Source of the DNA: UBA4416 sp046594225
GTDB taxonomy: Bacteria; Bacteroidota; Bacteroidia; B-17B0; Aurantibacillaceae
Reading direction: 5' to 3'
DNA length: 64,000 bases
Assembly (NCBI GenBank): GCA_046594225.1
Contig: JBKJPW010000116.1
Coordinates: 1-64,000 of the forward strand
Shown here: piece after piece, positions 25,814 through 35,558 of the stretch
Layout of the letters: each line of letters starts with the position of its first letter
Position numbering within the stretch: the stretch's first letter is position 1
Made by a program: the position numbers and the translations under genes
The notes under the pieces: model-generated
Told to the model about the DNA's origin: nothing
The model's database searches: none
Seen by the model: only the letters and a program-made list of their open reading frames with translations

Positions 25814-26920
25814 TTATTTTTTAATCCAACCTACTAATGATGCTACTTCTTCGCCATCAATACTTTCCCATTTAGAATTTATTACATTAAAAACAGACAT
25901 TCCTTGCTGATATGATTCATCTCCCATAACTATTTCTTTTACAAGTGCTGCATAATTTGTTGATGCTTTAAAGTTTTTTAAATCAAAATGATATCTTCCT
26001 ATTTCTTTTCCTTTATAGTAAACAGCTCTTCCTTTAGGTTTAGGCTCAACCTCAACAGAAAAATTTTTATCAATTTCTTTAAAATTAGACTGCAACATTG
26101 TTTCCTTTGCAGCATTTATGCAGTATAATTTATTCTTAAAATAAAATTCAATATAACAATCAACACTATTAACTAATTCGTAGGTTGCTGGCACATTAGC
26201 CGTAGAATTAAATGTTCCAATTATTTTTGATGTCTTAGTAGAAATGTTATATTTCACAATACTACCTTCTAAATCTGTAATTTTTATATTAGGAAAAATA
26301 AAGGTGTTATTATCTACCCAATAAATTGGAATGTCAGCCTTTTTGTCTTTAGAACTTACGCCTCCGTGTCCTGCGTCATCCATTAAAACAATTTTTTGTT
26401 TATTTTGCGGATAGTACAATAGTTTATAGGGCGACTTACTTCTATCAAACTCTATATCCTGTCCAATGATGGCTTTAAATGTCAATGATTTAATTTCAGA
26501 ATAGGTATTTGTCTTCAAATCAAAGTAAGCATAGTATTTTCCTTTAAAAATATCATTAATAAAAAATATAACGCTATCATTTGAACATCGTACTAATTTT
26601 CCAGTGCCATCATATAGTACTTTTTTTTCTATAAGATCTATTACATTACCTATACCTGATACCAAATAACGATCTTTATATAATGTATTAATCCCTTTAT
26701 CACACCTCACATAATCTTTATTGTCTTTTCTTCCAATTACCGATAATATTTGCTCTCTTCCTGCATACACATTATTCACAAAGTTGTAACGGTAAATTAA
26801 TTGGCCAAGATTTATTTTATTACCTTCATCATAATGCACTACAATTAAAGATTCTCCCGTATTAGTTTGAGCATAACTCAATACCGAACAAAATAATATA
26901 ATATATAATAAAAACTTCAA
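25814..26920 (-). CDS. Secreted protein of unknown function (TTG start)
   Basis: About 368 residues. I choose the TTG at 26920 because it lies one base past the pepA stop and directly begins a signal peptide, (M)KFLLYIILFCSVLSYAQ. A TTG at 26944 would add eight residues and overlap pepA. No ATG is available. The mature part is beta-rich with repeats of the type YDGTGKLVRCSND and WVDNNTFIFPNI, suggesting a propeller-like fold. No enzyme motif is seen. It sits between pepA and pdxA, probably in the same operon. Confidence 0.6.
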   Translation of the reverse strand: MKFLLYIILFCSVLSYAQTNTGESLIVVHYDEGNKINLGQLIYRYNFVNNVYAGREQILSVIGRKDNKDYVRCDKGINTLYKDRYLVSGIGNVIDLIEKKVLYDGTGKLVRCSNDSVIFFINDIFKGKYYAYFDLKTNTYSEIKSLTFKAIIGQDIEFDRSKSPYKLLYYPQNKQKIVLMDDAGHGGVSSKDKKADIPIYWVDNNTFIFPNIKITDLEGSIVKYNISTKTSKIIGTFNSTANVPATYELVNSVDCYIEFYFKNKLYCINAAKETMLQSNFKEIDKNFSVEVEPKPKGRAVYYKGKEIGRYHFDLKNFKASTNYAALVKEIVMGDESYQQGMSVFNVINSKWESIDGEEVASLVGWIKK

Positions 26921-26921
26921 T

Positions 26922-28355
26922 CTATAAGTTTGAGAAAAAGTCAAATAATAATCTTACTCCATAGCCTGTTCCTCCTTTACCTCTGTAACTATCTTTAGCT
27001 GTTACAAAAGCGGGGCCCGCTATATCAAAATGCATATAAGGGTAATCTGTGTATTTTACTAAAAATTTTCCTGCGGTAATAGCTCCACCGTAAGGGCCTC
27101 CTAAGTTTTTTTGATCGGCAATATCTGATTTCAATAATTCATCGTACTCATCCCAAAATGGAAATTCAGCCAAGCGTTCATGCATACGCAATCCACTAAC
27201 CGTTAACTTTGTTTTTTGTTCATCGGTTGCAGTACCCATGCTCACAATTCCATACTGACCAATAGCTGCGGCAGCTGCGCCAGTTAGAGTAGATAATTCA
27301 ATAGCCATTTCTGGTTTATAGCGCTTAGCAAAATGTAAGGCATCCGCTAATATCATTCGTCCTTCTGCATCTGAGTTTAGCATCTCTACGGTGCTACCAT
27401 CCATCATCGTAATAATATCGCCGGGCGCAAAAGCATTAAAACCTGGTCGGTTATCAGTTGCAGGAACTAAAGCAATCACATGAACATTTAATTTTGCTTT
27501 GGCAATGGCATACATAGTACAGCCAACAGCTGCTGCCCCAGCCATATCGCATTTCATTAAGTCCATGCTATTTGGCGTAGGCTTTAAACTCAATCCGCCT
27601 GTATCATAAACAACACCCTTGCCCACTAATACGTAAGGTTTTTTATTTTTTGGATTCTTAGGTTTGTATTCCATTACCGAAAATGTTGGCGGGTCAACAC
27701 TTCCCTGATTCACCGACAACAAACCACCCATTTTTAATTGTTTGATTTTAGCTTTATTAAATACCTCCACTTTAAAGCCAGCATTTTTACCCATGGCTTT
27801 AAATGCATTCGCTAAATCAGTTGCATTTAAAACATTTACAGGCTCGTTAACTAAATCACGTGCTTTTAAAGTAGCATCAATAGCAATAGATAAATTAGAA
27901 ATATGTTGTGACGAGGTTTTTGAATCTACAACATAAACATCTTTTAAAGTATTCGCTTGTTTTTTAGCGCTTAGTTTATGTTTGATAAATTGGTAATTAG
28001 CTAAAGTAATTCCTTCCGCTAATGCTAAAGAATAATCTGCATTTGATAATTCATTAACGCAATATACTGCAGAGCGTTTTTCGGAATTAATTGTATCGGC
28101 GATTGTAGTGCCATGTTTACGAATGGACTCCAACATAGAGTAATGGTTTTTTTTCTCATCCACAACAATTACAAAAACCAACCGAGATAACGTGTTGATG
28201 CAAATAAATTTTTTATCATTTACTTTAATATCATTAGATATATAGTCAACTTGTTCTTTCGTTAAATTATATTCTGATTTATTTTTAAAGGCATTGCAAA
28301 TGATAGCTAAACTTTGTTTACTATCTGCATTATTTTTTTTAGAAATGGTTGTCAT
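26922..28355 (-). CDS. pepA: Leucyl aminopeptidase (M17 family)
   Basis: About 477 residues from the preferred ATG at 28355 (MTTISKKNN); the frame is open to 28400. The C-terminal catalytic domain shows VGKGVVYDTGGLSLKP (metal-binding Lys and Asp), MKCDMAGAAAV, and the family signature NSDAEGRMILADAL with an Arg near the active site. M17 enzymes are dinuclear zinc/manganese aminopeptidases that release N-terminal residues from peptides in the cytosol. A peptide-binding lipoprotein gene lies upstream on the same strand, with a strong terminator between. Confidence 0.92.
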   Translation of the reverse strand: MTTISKKNNADSKQSLAIICNAFKNKSEYNLTKEQVDYISNDIKVNDKKFICINTLSRLVFVIVVDEKKNHYSMLESIRKHGTTIADTINSEKRSAVYCVNELSNADYSLALAEGITLANYQFIKHKLSAKKQANTLKDVYVVDSKTSSQHISNLSIAIDATLKARDLVNEPVNVLNATDLANAFKAMGKNAGFKVEVFNKAKIKQLKMGGLLSVNQGSVDPPTFSVMEYKPKNPKNKKPYVLVGKGVVYDTGGLSLKPTPNSMDLMKCDMAGAAAVGCTMYAIAKAKLNVHVIALVPATDNRPGFNAFAPGDIITMMDGSTVEMLNSDAEGRMILADALHFAKRYKPEMAIELSTLTGAAAAAIGQYGIVSMGTATDEQKTKLTVSGLRMHERLAEFPFWDEYDELLKSDIADQKNLGGPYGGAITAGKFLVKYTDYPYMHFDIAGPAFVTAKDSYRGKGGTGYGVRLLFDFFSNL

Positions 28356-28431
28356 ATATGCGAATTTACTAAAAATCAATGATTTGGTAAAATCTACCAT
28401 AGGTTTTATTAACTATCGTTTTCTTAAAACA

Positions 28432-28465
28432 AAAAAGCCGTCCGCTAGCTAGCGGACGGCTTTTT
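28432..28465 (-). terminator. Perfect 17-bp palindromic terminator
   Basis: AAAAAGCCGTCCGCTAG (28432-28448) is followed at once by its exact reverse complement (28449-28465). The RNA would fold into a GC-rich stem with flanking A and T runs. It ends the transcript of the lipoprotein gene (stop at 28482) on the minus strand and, being symmetric, could work in both directions. Confidence 0.88.
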
Positions 28466-28481
28466 GCAATTTAATCACTAA

Positions 28482-30248
28482 TTATTTTTTAGGCATCTTA
28501 TCTTTTGGTATTAAATACACTACTGATAAATCCATGTAGTTCATCGCATTTTCAGGGAAATTACGAACGTATAATTGCTCTAAACGGAAATTTTCATCGT
28601 AAAATATTGGCATAAATGGTGCCTCATCTAACAATACTTGCTCAGCTTTAGATAAAATAGCGTAACGCTTTGCTTTATCTGGCTCAGTAAATGACGCTGC
28701 AAACAAAGAGTCAAAACGAGCGTTTTTAAACCTTGTGTAATTAATAAATGATTTTTCTGTAGCGCCAGAAGGAACGTGTTTACCGTAAAAAATTGTTAAA
28801 AATGTTTCTGGATCTGGATAATCTGCGATCCAAGCAAATCGGAAAAAATCTGTCTTACCAGAAGTCACTTGTTCAATATGTTCAGCAAAAGGAACTGTAT
28901 TAATTTCAATATCAATATTTAAATTTTCCTTCAACATTTTTTGCACCACTTCAGCTACTAAAATATTATTACCTCCACCACTATTAATTTGTAAGATAAC
29001 CTTTGGGAAGCCCTTTCCGTCAGGGAAACCCGCTTTACTTAAATAATCTTTTGCTTTTGCCACATCAAACGTGTAACCCTTTAAGTCTTTAAACTTATAG
29101 CCATCATCTTCAAACGCTTTCACATAAGGTACAATGCCATAATCTCCAGGATTTCCCTCACCTTGTAAAGTGAAATCAGAGATTTTATGCCTGTCAATAG
29201 CAAAATTAAAGGCTAAACGCACTTCTTTTTTGTCAAACACTGGACTTGCTGTATTAAATCCAAGATAGTTTGTGTTAAAGGCCGTAGAGCTTAATATTTG
29301 AAATTCAGTTTTACGATCTTTAGCGTGCTCTAAATCACCCATAATTTCTGGAAAAATTTCAACCGGCAAGCGGTATACCATGTCTAAATTACCGGATTTA
29401 AATTCTAAAATTTCCGCTTTTTTTTCACGAATAAATGTGTATTTCAAGCCATCTAAGTATGGTAATCTGTTACCGTCTTTATCAACTCCATAATAATCTT
29501 GATTTTTCTTCATGATTAAAACTTCGCCTTCTTTAACTGTTTCTAGGTAAAAAGGGCCAGTACCAACTGGATGAACACGTAAGTCTAAGCCATATTTATC
29601 TAGAGCTTCTTTTGGATAAATCCAACATCCTGGCATTGCTACAATATTTAAGAATCCCGCAAATGGTGATTTTAAAGTAATTACTAATGTTGTATCATTT
29701 ACTGCTTTAATTCCTGAAACCGCTATATTTTTGCCTGCTTTTGATGACTCAAACGCCTCATTTGCGCCAACTACACGATCTTTAAGGGTTACATCAAATT
29801 GAGCGTTATTGGGATCAGCAGTACATAATTTTTCAAAACATAGCTTAACATCATTAGCGGTTACAATCCTACCCTTTCCATCAGGAAAACAAGCGTCCGC
29901 ATGAAATTTAACACCTTGACGAATATGAAAAGTCCATTCTGTTTGGTTTGCATTAGACTCCCAAGATCTTGCAACTGCTGGTTTAATTGATAAATCATTT
30001 TGATCGAACTTAACTAAACCTTCAAATAGCTGACAACCAATATGGAAGCCAACATTTTCATTGACAGCAATAGGGTTTAAACTTTTAAAAGCCTCCACTT
30101 CATTCATGCGCATCACTCCGCCCATAAATACACCGCCTTTGCCTTCTGAGCCGTCGTGATTATCTTTATTATCGTCTGAACATGAGCTACAAGAAGCTAA
30201 GCCTAAAGTGAATAAGCTTGCTGCTAGTGGAATAAATATTTTTTTCAT
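28482..30248 (-). CDS. Peptide ABC transporter substrate-binding lipoprotein (SBP_bac_5)
   Basis: About 588 residues from the ATG at 30248 (MKKIFIPL); the frame opens at 30260. The signal peptide ends in a lipobox, LGLASC, so the mature protein is lipid-anchored at the Cys. Family-5 solute-binding features are GCQLFEGLVKFD, WTFHIRQGVKFH, YGLDLRVHPVGTGPFYLE, and ADYPDPETFLTIFYG. It would deliver oligopeptides or similar ligands to a Dpp/Opp-type permease, though no permease genes are nearby. A -7-like element lies 29 bp upstream of the start. Confidence 0.9.
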   Translation of the reverse strand: MKKIFIPLAASLFTLGLASCSSCSDDNKDNHDGSEGKGGVFMGGVMRMNEVEAFKSLNPIAVNENVGFHIGCQLFEGLVKFDQNDLSIKPAVARSWESNANQTEWTFHIRQGVKFHADACFPDGKGRIVTANDVKLCFEKLCTADPNNAQFDVTLKDRVVGANEAFESSKAGKNIAVSGIKAVNDTTLVITLKSPFAGFLNIVAMPGCWIYPKEALDKYGLDLRVHPVGTGPFYLETVKEGEVLIMKKNQDYYGVDKDGNRLPYLDGLKYTFIREKKAEILEFKSGNLDMVYRLPVEIFPEIMGDLEHAKDRKTEFQILSSTAFNTNYLGFNTASPVFDKKEVRLAFNFAIDRHKISDFTLQGEGNPGDYGIVPYVKAFEDDGYKFKDLKGYTFDVAKAKDYLSKAGFPDGKGFPKVILQINSGGGNNILVAEVVQKMLKENLNIDIEINTVPFAEHIEQVTSGKTDFFRFAWIADYPDPETFLTIFYGKHVPSGATEKSFINYTRFKNARFDSLFAASFTEPDKAKRYAILSKAEQVLLDEAPFMPIFYDENFRLEQLYVRNFPENAMNYMDLSVVYLIPKDKMPKK

Positions 30249-30276
30249 ACCTAGGTACATAAGTTTATAGTAAGGA

Positions 30277-30284
30277 CAAATATA
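30277..30284 (-). promoter_or_regulatory. -7 element for the peptide-binding lipoprotein gene
   Basis: On the minus strand this reads TATATTTG, an exact TAnnTTTG match, 29 bp before the ATG at 30248. No clear -33 TTTG is present at the usual distance. Confidence 0.45.
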
Positions 30285-30324
30285 ATGTAAAAAACTAAAA
30301 AAACTAAAAAATTAGATTAATTTC

Positions 30325-31089
30325 TTAAAAATCGATTTCCAGTAGCACAGGGCAATGATCGCTATGGATTGCATCAGGCAAAATCACTGCTCTTTTGAGA
30401 TGAATTTCTAGGTGATTAGCCACTAAATTATAGTCGATTCTCCAACCCAAATTCTTACCCCTCGACCCAGCTCTATAGCTCCACCAACTGTATTGATGTG
30501 GCTCCTGATTAAAATGCCTAAAAGAGTCAGTAAATCCAGATTGAATAAACTGTTCCATCCACTCTCTTTCTTCAGGCAAAAAACCTGAGGTATTAGCATT
30601 TGATTTAGGATTATGAATATCAATTGGCTTATGGCAAATGTTATAATCGCCGCACAAAATTAAATTCGGGAATTTCGTCTTTAAATGATCTATATATTTC
30701 TGAAAATCAGTCAACCACTGCATTTTAAAGGCTTGCCTATCATCACCACTGCTTCCGCTTGGGTGGTAAACACTCATCACTGAGCATGTATCAAAATCCA
30801 ATCGGATGATTCTTCCTTCAAAATCATATTTTTCAATGCCACAGCCATATTCAACATGTTTAGGCTTTAGTTTAGAGAAAATAGCAACTCCACTATACCC
30901 TTTTTTTTGAGCAGAATACCAATATAAATGATAGCCAAGTGCTTCAAAGGCTCGTACATCCACTTGATCTGAATTTGCTTTTGTTTCCTGCAAACACAAT
31001 ACATCTGGATTTGCAGCTTTTAACCAGCCAACCAAATCTTTACCCATAGCGGCACGAATACCGTTTACGTTATAAGTGATAATCTTCAT
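30325..31089 (-). CDS. xth: Exodeoxyribonuclease III / AP endonuclease
   Basis: 254 residues of the EEP nuclease fold. Motifs are TYNVNGIRAA, CLQETKA (metal-binding Glu near residue 36), VMSVYHPSGSSGDD, LCGDYNICH (Asp/Asn catalytic pair), and the terminal SDHCPVLLEI with the catalytic Asp-His. It cuts DNA at abasic sites and degrades 3' ends during base excision repair. It is divergent from the 1170-residue outer-membrane gene with a 52-bp gap. Confidence 0.93.
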   Translation of the reverse strand: MKIITYNVNGIRAAMGKDLVGWLKAANPDVLCLQETKANSDQVDVRAFEALGYHLYWYSAQKKGYSGVAIFSKLKPKHVEYGCGIEKYDFEGRIIRLDFDTCSVMSVYHPSGSSGDDRQAFKMQWLTDFQKYIDHLKTKFPNLILCGDYNICHKPIDIHNPKSNANTSGFLPEEREWMEQFIQSGFTDSFRHFNQEPHQYSWWSYRAGSRGKNLGWRIDYNLVANHLEIHLKRAVILPDAIHSDHCPVLLEIDF

Positions 31090-31141
31090 TGTAAATTATA
31101 ATTATGCCTTAAAAATACAATTTCTATCTTTATAAATCGTT

Positions 31142-34100
31142 ATGCAAATTGTGGTTTTTAGGTTTATTTTCATAGTTGTTTTTTTGTGTGGGTTTTTTAT
31201 TCATGCCCAATCTCAAACGAACCTAAAACAGAAATACTATTTTGTAAAATCCGACACGCTTTTTTTAGATACTTTAAGTTTAGTTCCTGGCACACTAAAA
31301 CTTTATTCGAAAGGTAATCCATTAGATACTTCCTCTTATCGCATTAACTATCCTTTAAAGGCTATTATATTCAAGGTAAAACCTATGGATCCCTTATCGA
31401 TTAACTATAAAACGTTTCCTTATAATTTCGAAAAAAACTATTATCATCAAAGTATCTCTCAACTTACTAAAGATTTAACACTACCTGCTAATCCACTCAC
31501 CTTAGCTTTTGCTGGTTCTACTGCCGCTAGCGAATCTTTTGTGTCCGATGGATTAAATAAAAATGGCAGCATCAGCCGTGGAATTAGCTTTGGTAACAAT
31601 CAAGATGTAGTGGTTAACTCGAGTTTGAACTTACAAGTAAGTGGTAAATTAACACAGGAAGTAGATTTATTATTGGCTGCCACAGATGATAATATTCCTT
31701 TTCAGGCAGATGGAACAACTGCTCAATTGCAAGAATTTGATAAAGTATTTGTGCAATTATCAAATAAAAATTCCAAGCTCATTGTAGGTGATTTTCAATT
31801 ACAACGACCTAACAGTTACTTTATGAATTTTTATAAACGCTCACAAGGTGCTTATTTTTCTAATAATTATTACGATACAATTAATAAGCAACAAGTCATT
31901 TTTAAAACGCAAGTGAGTGGTGCTGTTAGTAAAGGGAAGTTTGCGCGAAATGTTATTCAGGGAACAGAAAACAATCAAGGTCCATATCGTTTGCGTGGCG
32001 ACAACAACGAGTTGTTTATTATCGTATTGTCTGGTACTGAGCGGATTTATGTGGATGGACGATTATTACAACGTGGGCAAGAGAACGATTATATCATTGA
32101 TTATAATACATCAGAATTAACCTTTACCGCCAAACAAATTATCACAAAAGACAAACGTATTATCGCAGAGTTTCAATACGCCGAAAGAAACTATGCACGC
32201 TCACTCTATTTTTTTAGTGAAGAAATAGAAGCACAAAAATTAAAAGTGCGACTTAATTTTTTTGGTGAGCAGGACAATAAAAACAAAACCTTACAACAAA
32301 CATTAACAGAACAACAAAAACTCACCATGTTTAATATTGGCGACACACTAAGTAAGGCCGTTACTAGTGGCGCTACCTTGGCAACGTTTAATACAACAGA
32401 TGTGTTTTATTGGAAAAAAGATACCGTTGTTTCTGCTCAACTTTATCCTAATGTTTTTGTTTATTCTACGAATCCTGATAGTGCAAAATATACTGTGAAA
32501 TATAGTTATGTGGGCGAAAATAACGGTTACTATATTCAAATATCAACAACCGCTAACGGTAAAGTATATAAATGGGTGGCGCCAGCTGGTGGTTTGTTGC
32601 AAGGCAATTACGAGCCAGTTATTCCTTTGATTACTCCTAAGAAAAAACAAATGTTTACAGCTGGTGCCAATTATGAATTTAATAAAAATCATAATTTAGA
32701 TGTAGAAGGCGTTTATACCAAAAACGACATTAACACCTTTAGTAAATTTAATTCTCAAAACGATGATGGTTATGGCCTCAAAGTAAATAGCAACAACCAA
32801 AGCGTTATAAAAAAGGATACGGTTACTAAACAATCTTTAAATGCTGTTTACAATTTAGGTTACGAATACGTTCAACAAAATTTTAATCCCATTGAGCGTT
32901 ACAGAGCAATCGAATTTGAAAGAGATTGGAACCGACCAATCAGCGCGCCTATCAACACCGACCAACATGTAGGTTTTGCTCAAGTAGGAGTTCAAAAAAA
33001 CAATAAATTGAAGTTATTATATGGCGTTAGCTTTTTTAAAGAGGGAGTTTTTTATGATGGTTTAAAACATAGCGTGCAAAGTTTTTATAATACAAAAACA
33101 AGTGGCATTACCTACAATGGCTCATACTTAACTAGTAATTACAATTCGCAACTTAGTAATTTTTACCGCCACAAAGCCTCTTTTTCGCAGTCATTTTGGA
33201 AATTGAGAGTAAATTTCCTAGATGAATTTGAACAAAATAGATTTAGGAAAAATACATCCGATAGTTTATTATCTCGCAGCTACCAGTTTTGGGAGTGGGA
33301 AGGAAACATTACCAATAAAGATACAAGTGGTAATTTGTATAAAATATTTTACAGAGAACGTAGAGATAAACAAGCTTACAATTCTGTTTTAAAAGATTCT
33401 ACTTACGCACAAAATACTGGGTTTTCGGCAAATATCAATAGTATTCGTAATCACCCTTTTTCAGTAGTGTTTACTTATCGTGAATTAAAATTAAAAAGAG
33501 ATTCGATGACCATTAAACCTGACAATACTTTATTGAGTAGAATAGAATACTCTCCACGATTAGTTAACGGTTTTATTACTTCCAGTATGTTTTATGAAAC
33601 GGGCTATGGCTTAGAGAATAAAAAAGAATACTATTATTTATTAGTAGCCGCTGGGCAAGGAACTTATGTTTGGAAAGATTATAACAATAACGGCATAGCC
33701 GAATTAAATGAATTTGAAATTGCACAGTTTGCTGACCAAGCCCTGTACATTAAAGTATACACGCCTACAAATCAATATGTAAAAGTATTGCACGATCAAT
33801 TTAGTTTTTCATTAAACCTTCGACCTTCTGTTTTTTTAAAAGATAGTTCAGGAAAAGCTCTAAAATTTGTTAGTCGTTTTGCCACACAGTCAGTTTATCG
33901 GGTAGATAAAAAATCCTATGATAACGGGAAATTATTTACGTTTAACCCTACAAACGTTAGTTTGAAAGATTCATTTTTAACTGCATTAAACTATTCATTA
34001 CGACAAAGTTTGTTTTTTAATCAAAGTGCTGCTGTGTTTGGCACAGACTATACGTATCAAAGTAATCTGAGTAAACAATTATTAACCAACGGCTTCGAAA

Positions 34101-34654
34101 CTCGCGAAAACACAACGCATGAATGGCGTTGGCGATGGAATGTAACGAGAGCATGGAGTTTAAATAGTACCAATGTGTATGGCATAAAATCAACCGTGTC
34201 TGAATTTTTTAGCACCCGTAACTATAAAATAGAATCCTATGACTTGGAGCAAAAATTAAGCTATCAACCTAATACTGCTTTTAGAATTAGTATTTTATAT
34301 AAACACAACAAAAAGCAAAATATCATTAATAGATCAGAAACGATAATTATTGGAATTCCTGAAAAAGCAGAACTGAATGATTTTGGTTTGGAATTTAAAT
34401 TCAATCAAGTCGAAAAAGGTAGTATTACTGGCAAAGTAAATTTCATTACTATTTCATATAATGCTGCGGAAAATACTTCTGTAGCTTACGAAATGTTAAA
34501 TGCTTTAAAAACAGGATACAATTATACTTGGGGATTAAGCTATCAACGTAACTTAACCAACAACATACAAATAAGTATTAATTACGACGGACGAAAATCG
34601 CCAAATAGTAAAATCATCAATATTGGCGGCGCTCAAGTGAGGGCGTTTTTCTAA
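31142..34654 (+). CDS. Large outer-membrane protein, conserved in Bacteroidota, unknown function
   Basis: 1170 residues with a signal peptide ending IHAQSQ. The N-terminal third contains SISRGISFGNNQDVVVNSS, LNLQVSGKLTQEVDLLLAA and IVGDFQLQRP, a style that recalls part of SprA-type T9SS translocon proteins. The rest alternates aromatic and polar residues with N- and Y-rich turns, as in a large beta-barrel, and ends in a strand with aromatic residues (GGAQVRAFF). An acidic stretch DYNNNGIAELNEFE near residue 850 looks like a calcium-binding turn. It is about half the length of SprA, so I do not call it that. Confidence 0.6.
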   Translation: MQIVVFRFIFIVVFLCGFFIHAQSQTNLKQKYYFVKSDTLFLDTLSLVPGTLKLYSKGNPLDTSSYRINYPLKAIIFKVKPMDPLSINYKTFPYNFEKNYYHQSISQLTKDLTLPANPLTLAFAGSTAASESFVSDGLNKNGSISRGISFGNNQDVVVNSSLNLQVSGKLTQEVDLLLAATDDNIPFQADGTTAQLQEFDKVFVQLSNKNSKLIVGDFQLQRPNSYFMNFYKRSQGAYFSNNYYDTINKQQVIFKTQVSGAVSKGKFARNVIQGTENNQGPYRLRGDNNELFIIVLSGTERIYVDGRLLQRGQENDYIIDYNTSELTFTAKQIITKDKRIIAEFQYAERNYARSLYFFSEEIEAQKLKVRLNFFGEQDNKNKTLQQTLTEQQKLTMFNIGDTLSKAVTSGATLATFNTTDVFYWKKDTVVSAQLYPNVFVYSTNPDSAKYTVKYSYVGENNGYYIQISTTANGKVYKWVAPAGGLLQGNYEPVIPLITPKKKQMFTAGANYEFNKNHNLDVEGVYTKNDINTFSKFNSQNDDGYGLKVNSNNQSVIKKDTVTKQSLNAVYNLGYEYVQQNFNPIERYRAIEFERDWNRPISAPINTDQHVGFAQVGVQKNNKLKLLYGVSFFKEGVFYDGLKHSVQSFYNTKTSGITYNGSYLTSNYNSQLSNFYRHKASFSQSFWKLRVNFLDEFEQNRFRKNTSDSLLSRSYQFWEWEGNITNKDTSGNLYKIFYRERRDKQAYNSVLKDSTYAQNTGFSANINSIRNHPFSVVFTYRELKLKRDSMTIKPDNTLLSRIEYSPRLVNGFITSSMFYETGYGLENKKEYYYLLVAAGQGTYVWKDYNNNGIAELNEFEIAQFADQALYIKVYTPTNQYVKVLHDQFSFSLNLRPSVFLKDSSGKALKFVSRFATQSVYRVDKKSYDNGKLFTFNPTNVSLKDSFLTALNYSLRQSLFFNQSAAVFGTDYTYQSNLSKQLLTNGFETRENTTHEWRWRWNVTRAWSLNSTNVYGIKSTVSEFFSTRNYKIESYDLEQKLSYQPNTAFRISILYKHNKKQNIINRSETIIIGIPEKAELNDFGLEFKFNQVEKGSITGKVNFITISYNAAENTSVAYEMLNALKTGYNYTWGLSYQRNLTNNIQISINYDGRKSPNSKIINIGGAQVRAFF

Positions 34655-34655
34655 T

Positions 34656-35474
34656 TTATCTTGTAATAATAATTTTCTGCATTTCAATTAATTTTTCCTC
34701 TAAATAAAAAGAAATAAAATACAATCCTGATGATAAACTATTTAGCTGAATGGTATTTGTTTTGGTTTCAAAAACTCCCTGTTTTACGATGTTTCCTTGT
34801 GTATCAAATAATTTGTATTTAATGAGTTTTTGAAAATTTTGTATCGCAATTTCTAAATTATGGTTAGTTGGGTTTGGAGAACAGGAGATTTTATTTTTAA
34901 CTGAATGAATTTCGTAAACATTAACTTGATTCGTATCAATAACCTCAACTGTAGGGCAAACAGTAAAATCGGATAAAGCAAATGTATATTGAGGTTGTTG
35001 CCCTCCCACATAAATATCGAAGGGATATGGGGTTCCTGGTTGCATTGATGGATTATTAACATAAGATATGTTTTGAGTTACAATTTGAAAACTAGAGCCG
35101 GACGCTGCGGTTAATGGAATCACAATTTGTAAGGCTTGTTGCGGCACACATTTATTATCAACTGGTTGAAAAATAAAATTATTAACGGTTGAAAAATAGC
35201 CGCCAAAGGATATGTCTGATGAAATAACTTCCATCTGGTTTTTATCTTCAATATGTAAATAAAATGTATCACCTGGCACAACATACAATCCATAACAGTT
35301 TTTTATAGAACCGCATATTGTATAACTTTGTTGTGTTATTTCACAAAATGTTATAGCCTTTAAACACTTGTTGTATAAAACAAAATGCTCTCCTTTAGGA
35401 GCAAGTGACTCCGAAATTTTATTTTGTGAAAATGCAATAGTTGTTACCGCTAAAAAAATAATAAACAGCTTCAT
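34656..35474 (-). CDS. Secreted protein with T9SS type A sorting domain
   Basis: 272 residues. The signal peptide MKLFIIFLAVTTIAFSQ is followed by a beta-rich region with no known catalytic motif, then a T9SS sorting domain (about 195-272) with ISCSPNPTNHNLEIAI, YKLFDTQGNIVKQ and LSSGLYFISF. Cargo of this kind is moved to the surface by T9SS. It converges with the outer-membrane gene, the two stops being one base apart. Confidence 0.8.
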   Translation of the reverse strand: MKLFIIFLAVTTIAFSQNKISESLAPKGEHFVLYNKCLKAITFCEITQQSYTICGSIKNCYGLYVVPGDTFYLHIEDKNQMEVISSDISFGGYFSTVNNFIFQPVDNKCVPQQALQIVIPLTAASGSSFQIVTQNISYVNNPSMQPGTPYPFDIYVGGQQPQYTFALSDFTVCPTVEVIDTNQVNVYEIHSVKNKISCSPNPTNHNLEIAIQNFQKLIKYKLFDTQGNIVKQGVFETKTNTIQLNSLSSGLYFISFYLEEKLIEMQKIIITR

Positions 35475-35546
35475 AATTATTATAAATTAATGCGGGGATA
35501 ACATAAAGATACAAATTATTTATATAAATATATATTATAAAGTCTT

Positions 35547-35554
35547 TATCTTTG
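35547..35554 (+). promoter_or_regulatory. -7-like element in front of riboflavin synthase
   Basis: TATCTTTG matches TAnnTTTG and lies only 4 bp before the ATG at 35559, so the transcript would be leaderless or nearly so. No -33 TTG is seen at the right distance, and no FMN riboswitch fits in the 84-bp gap. Confidence 0.3.
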
Positions 35555-35558
35555 ACTC

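Noticed and set aside
31125..31132. TATCTTTA as a -7 element for the 1170-residue protein
   Set aside because: Last base differs from TAnnTTTG and no -33 is present; too weak to list.
35475..35558. FMN riboswitch before ribE
   Set aside because: The 84-bp gap is too short and AT-rich and lacks the RFN conserved core.
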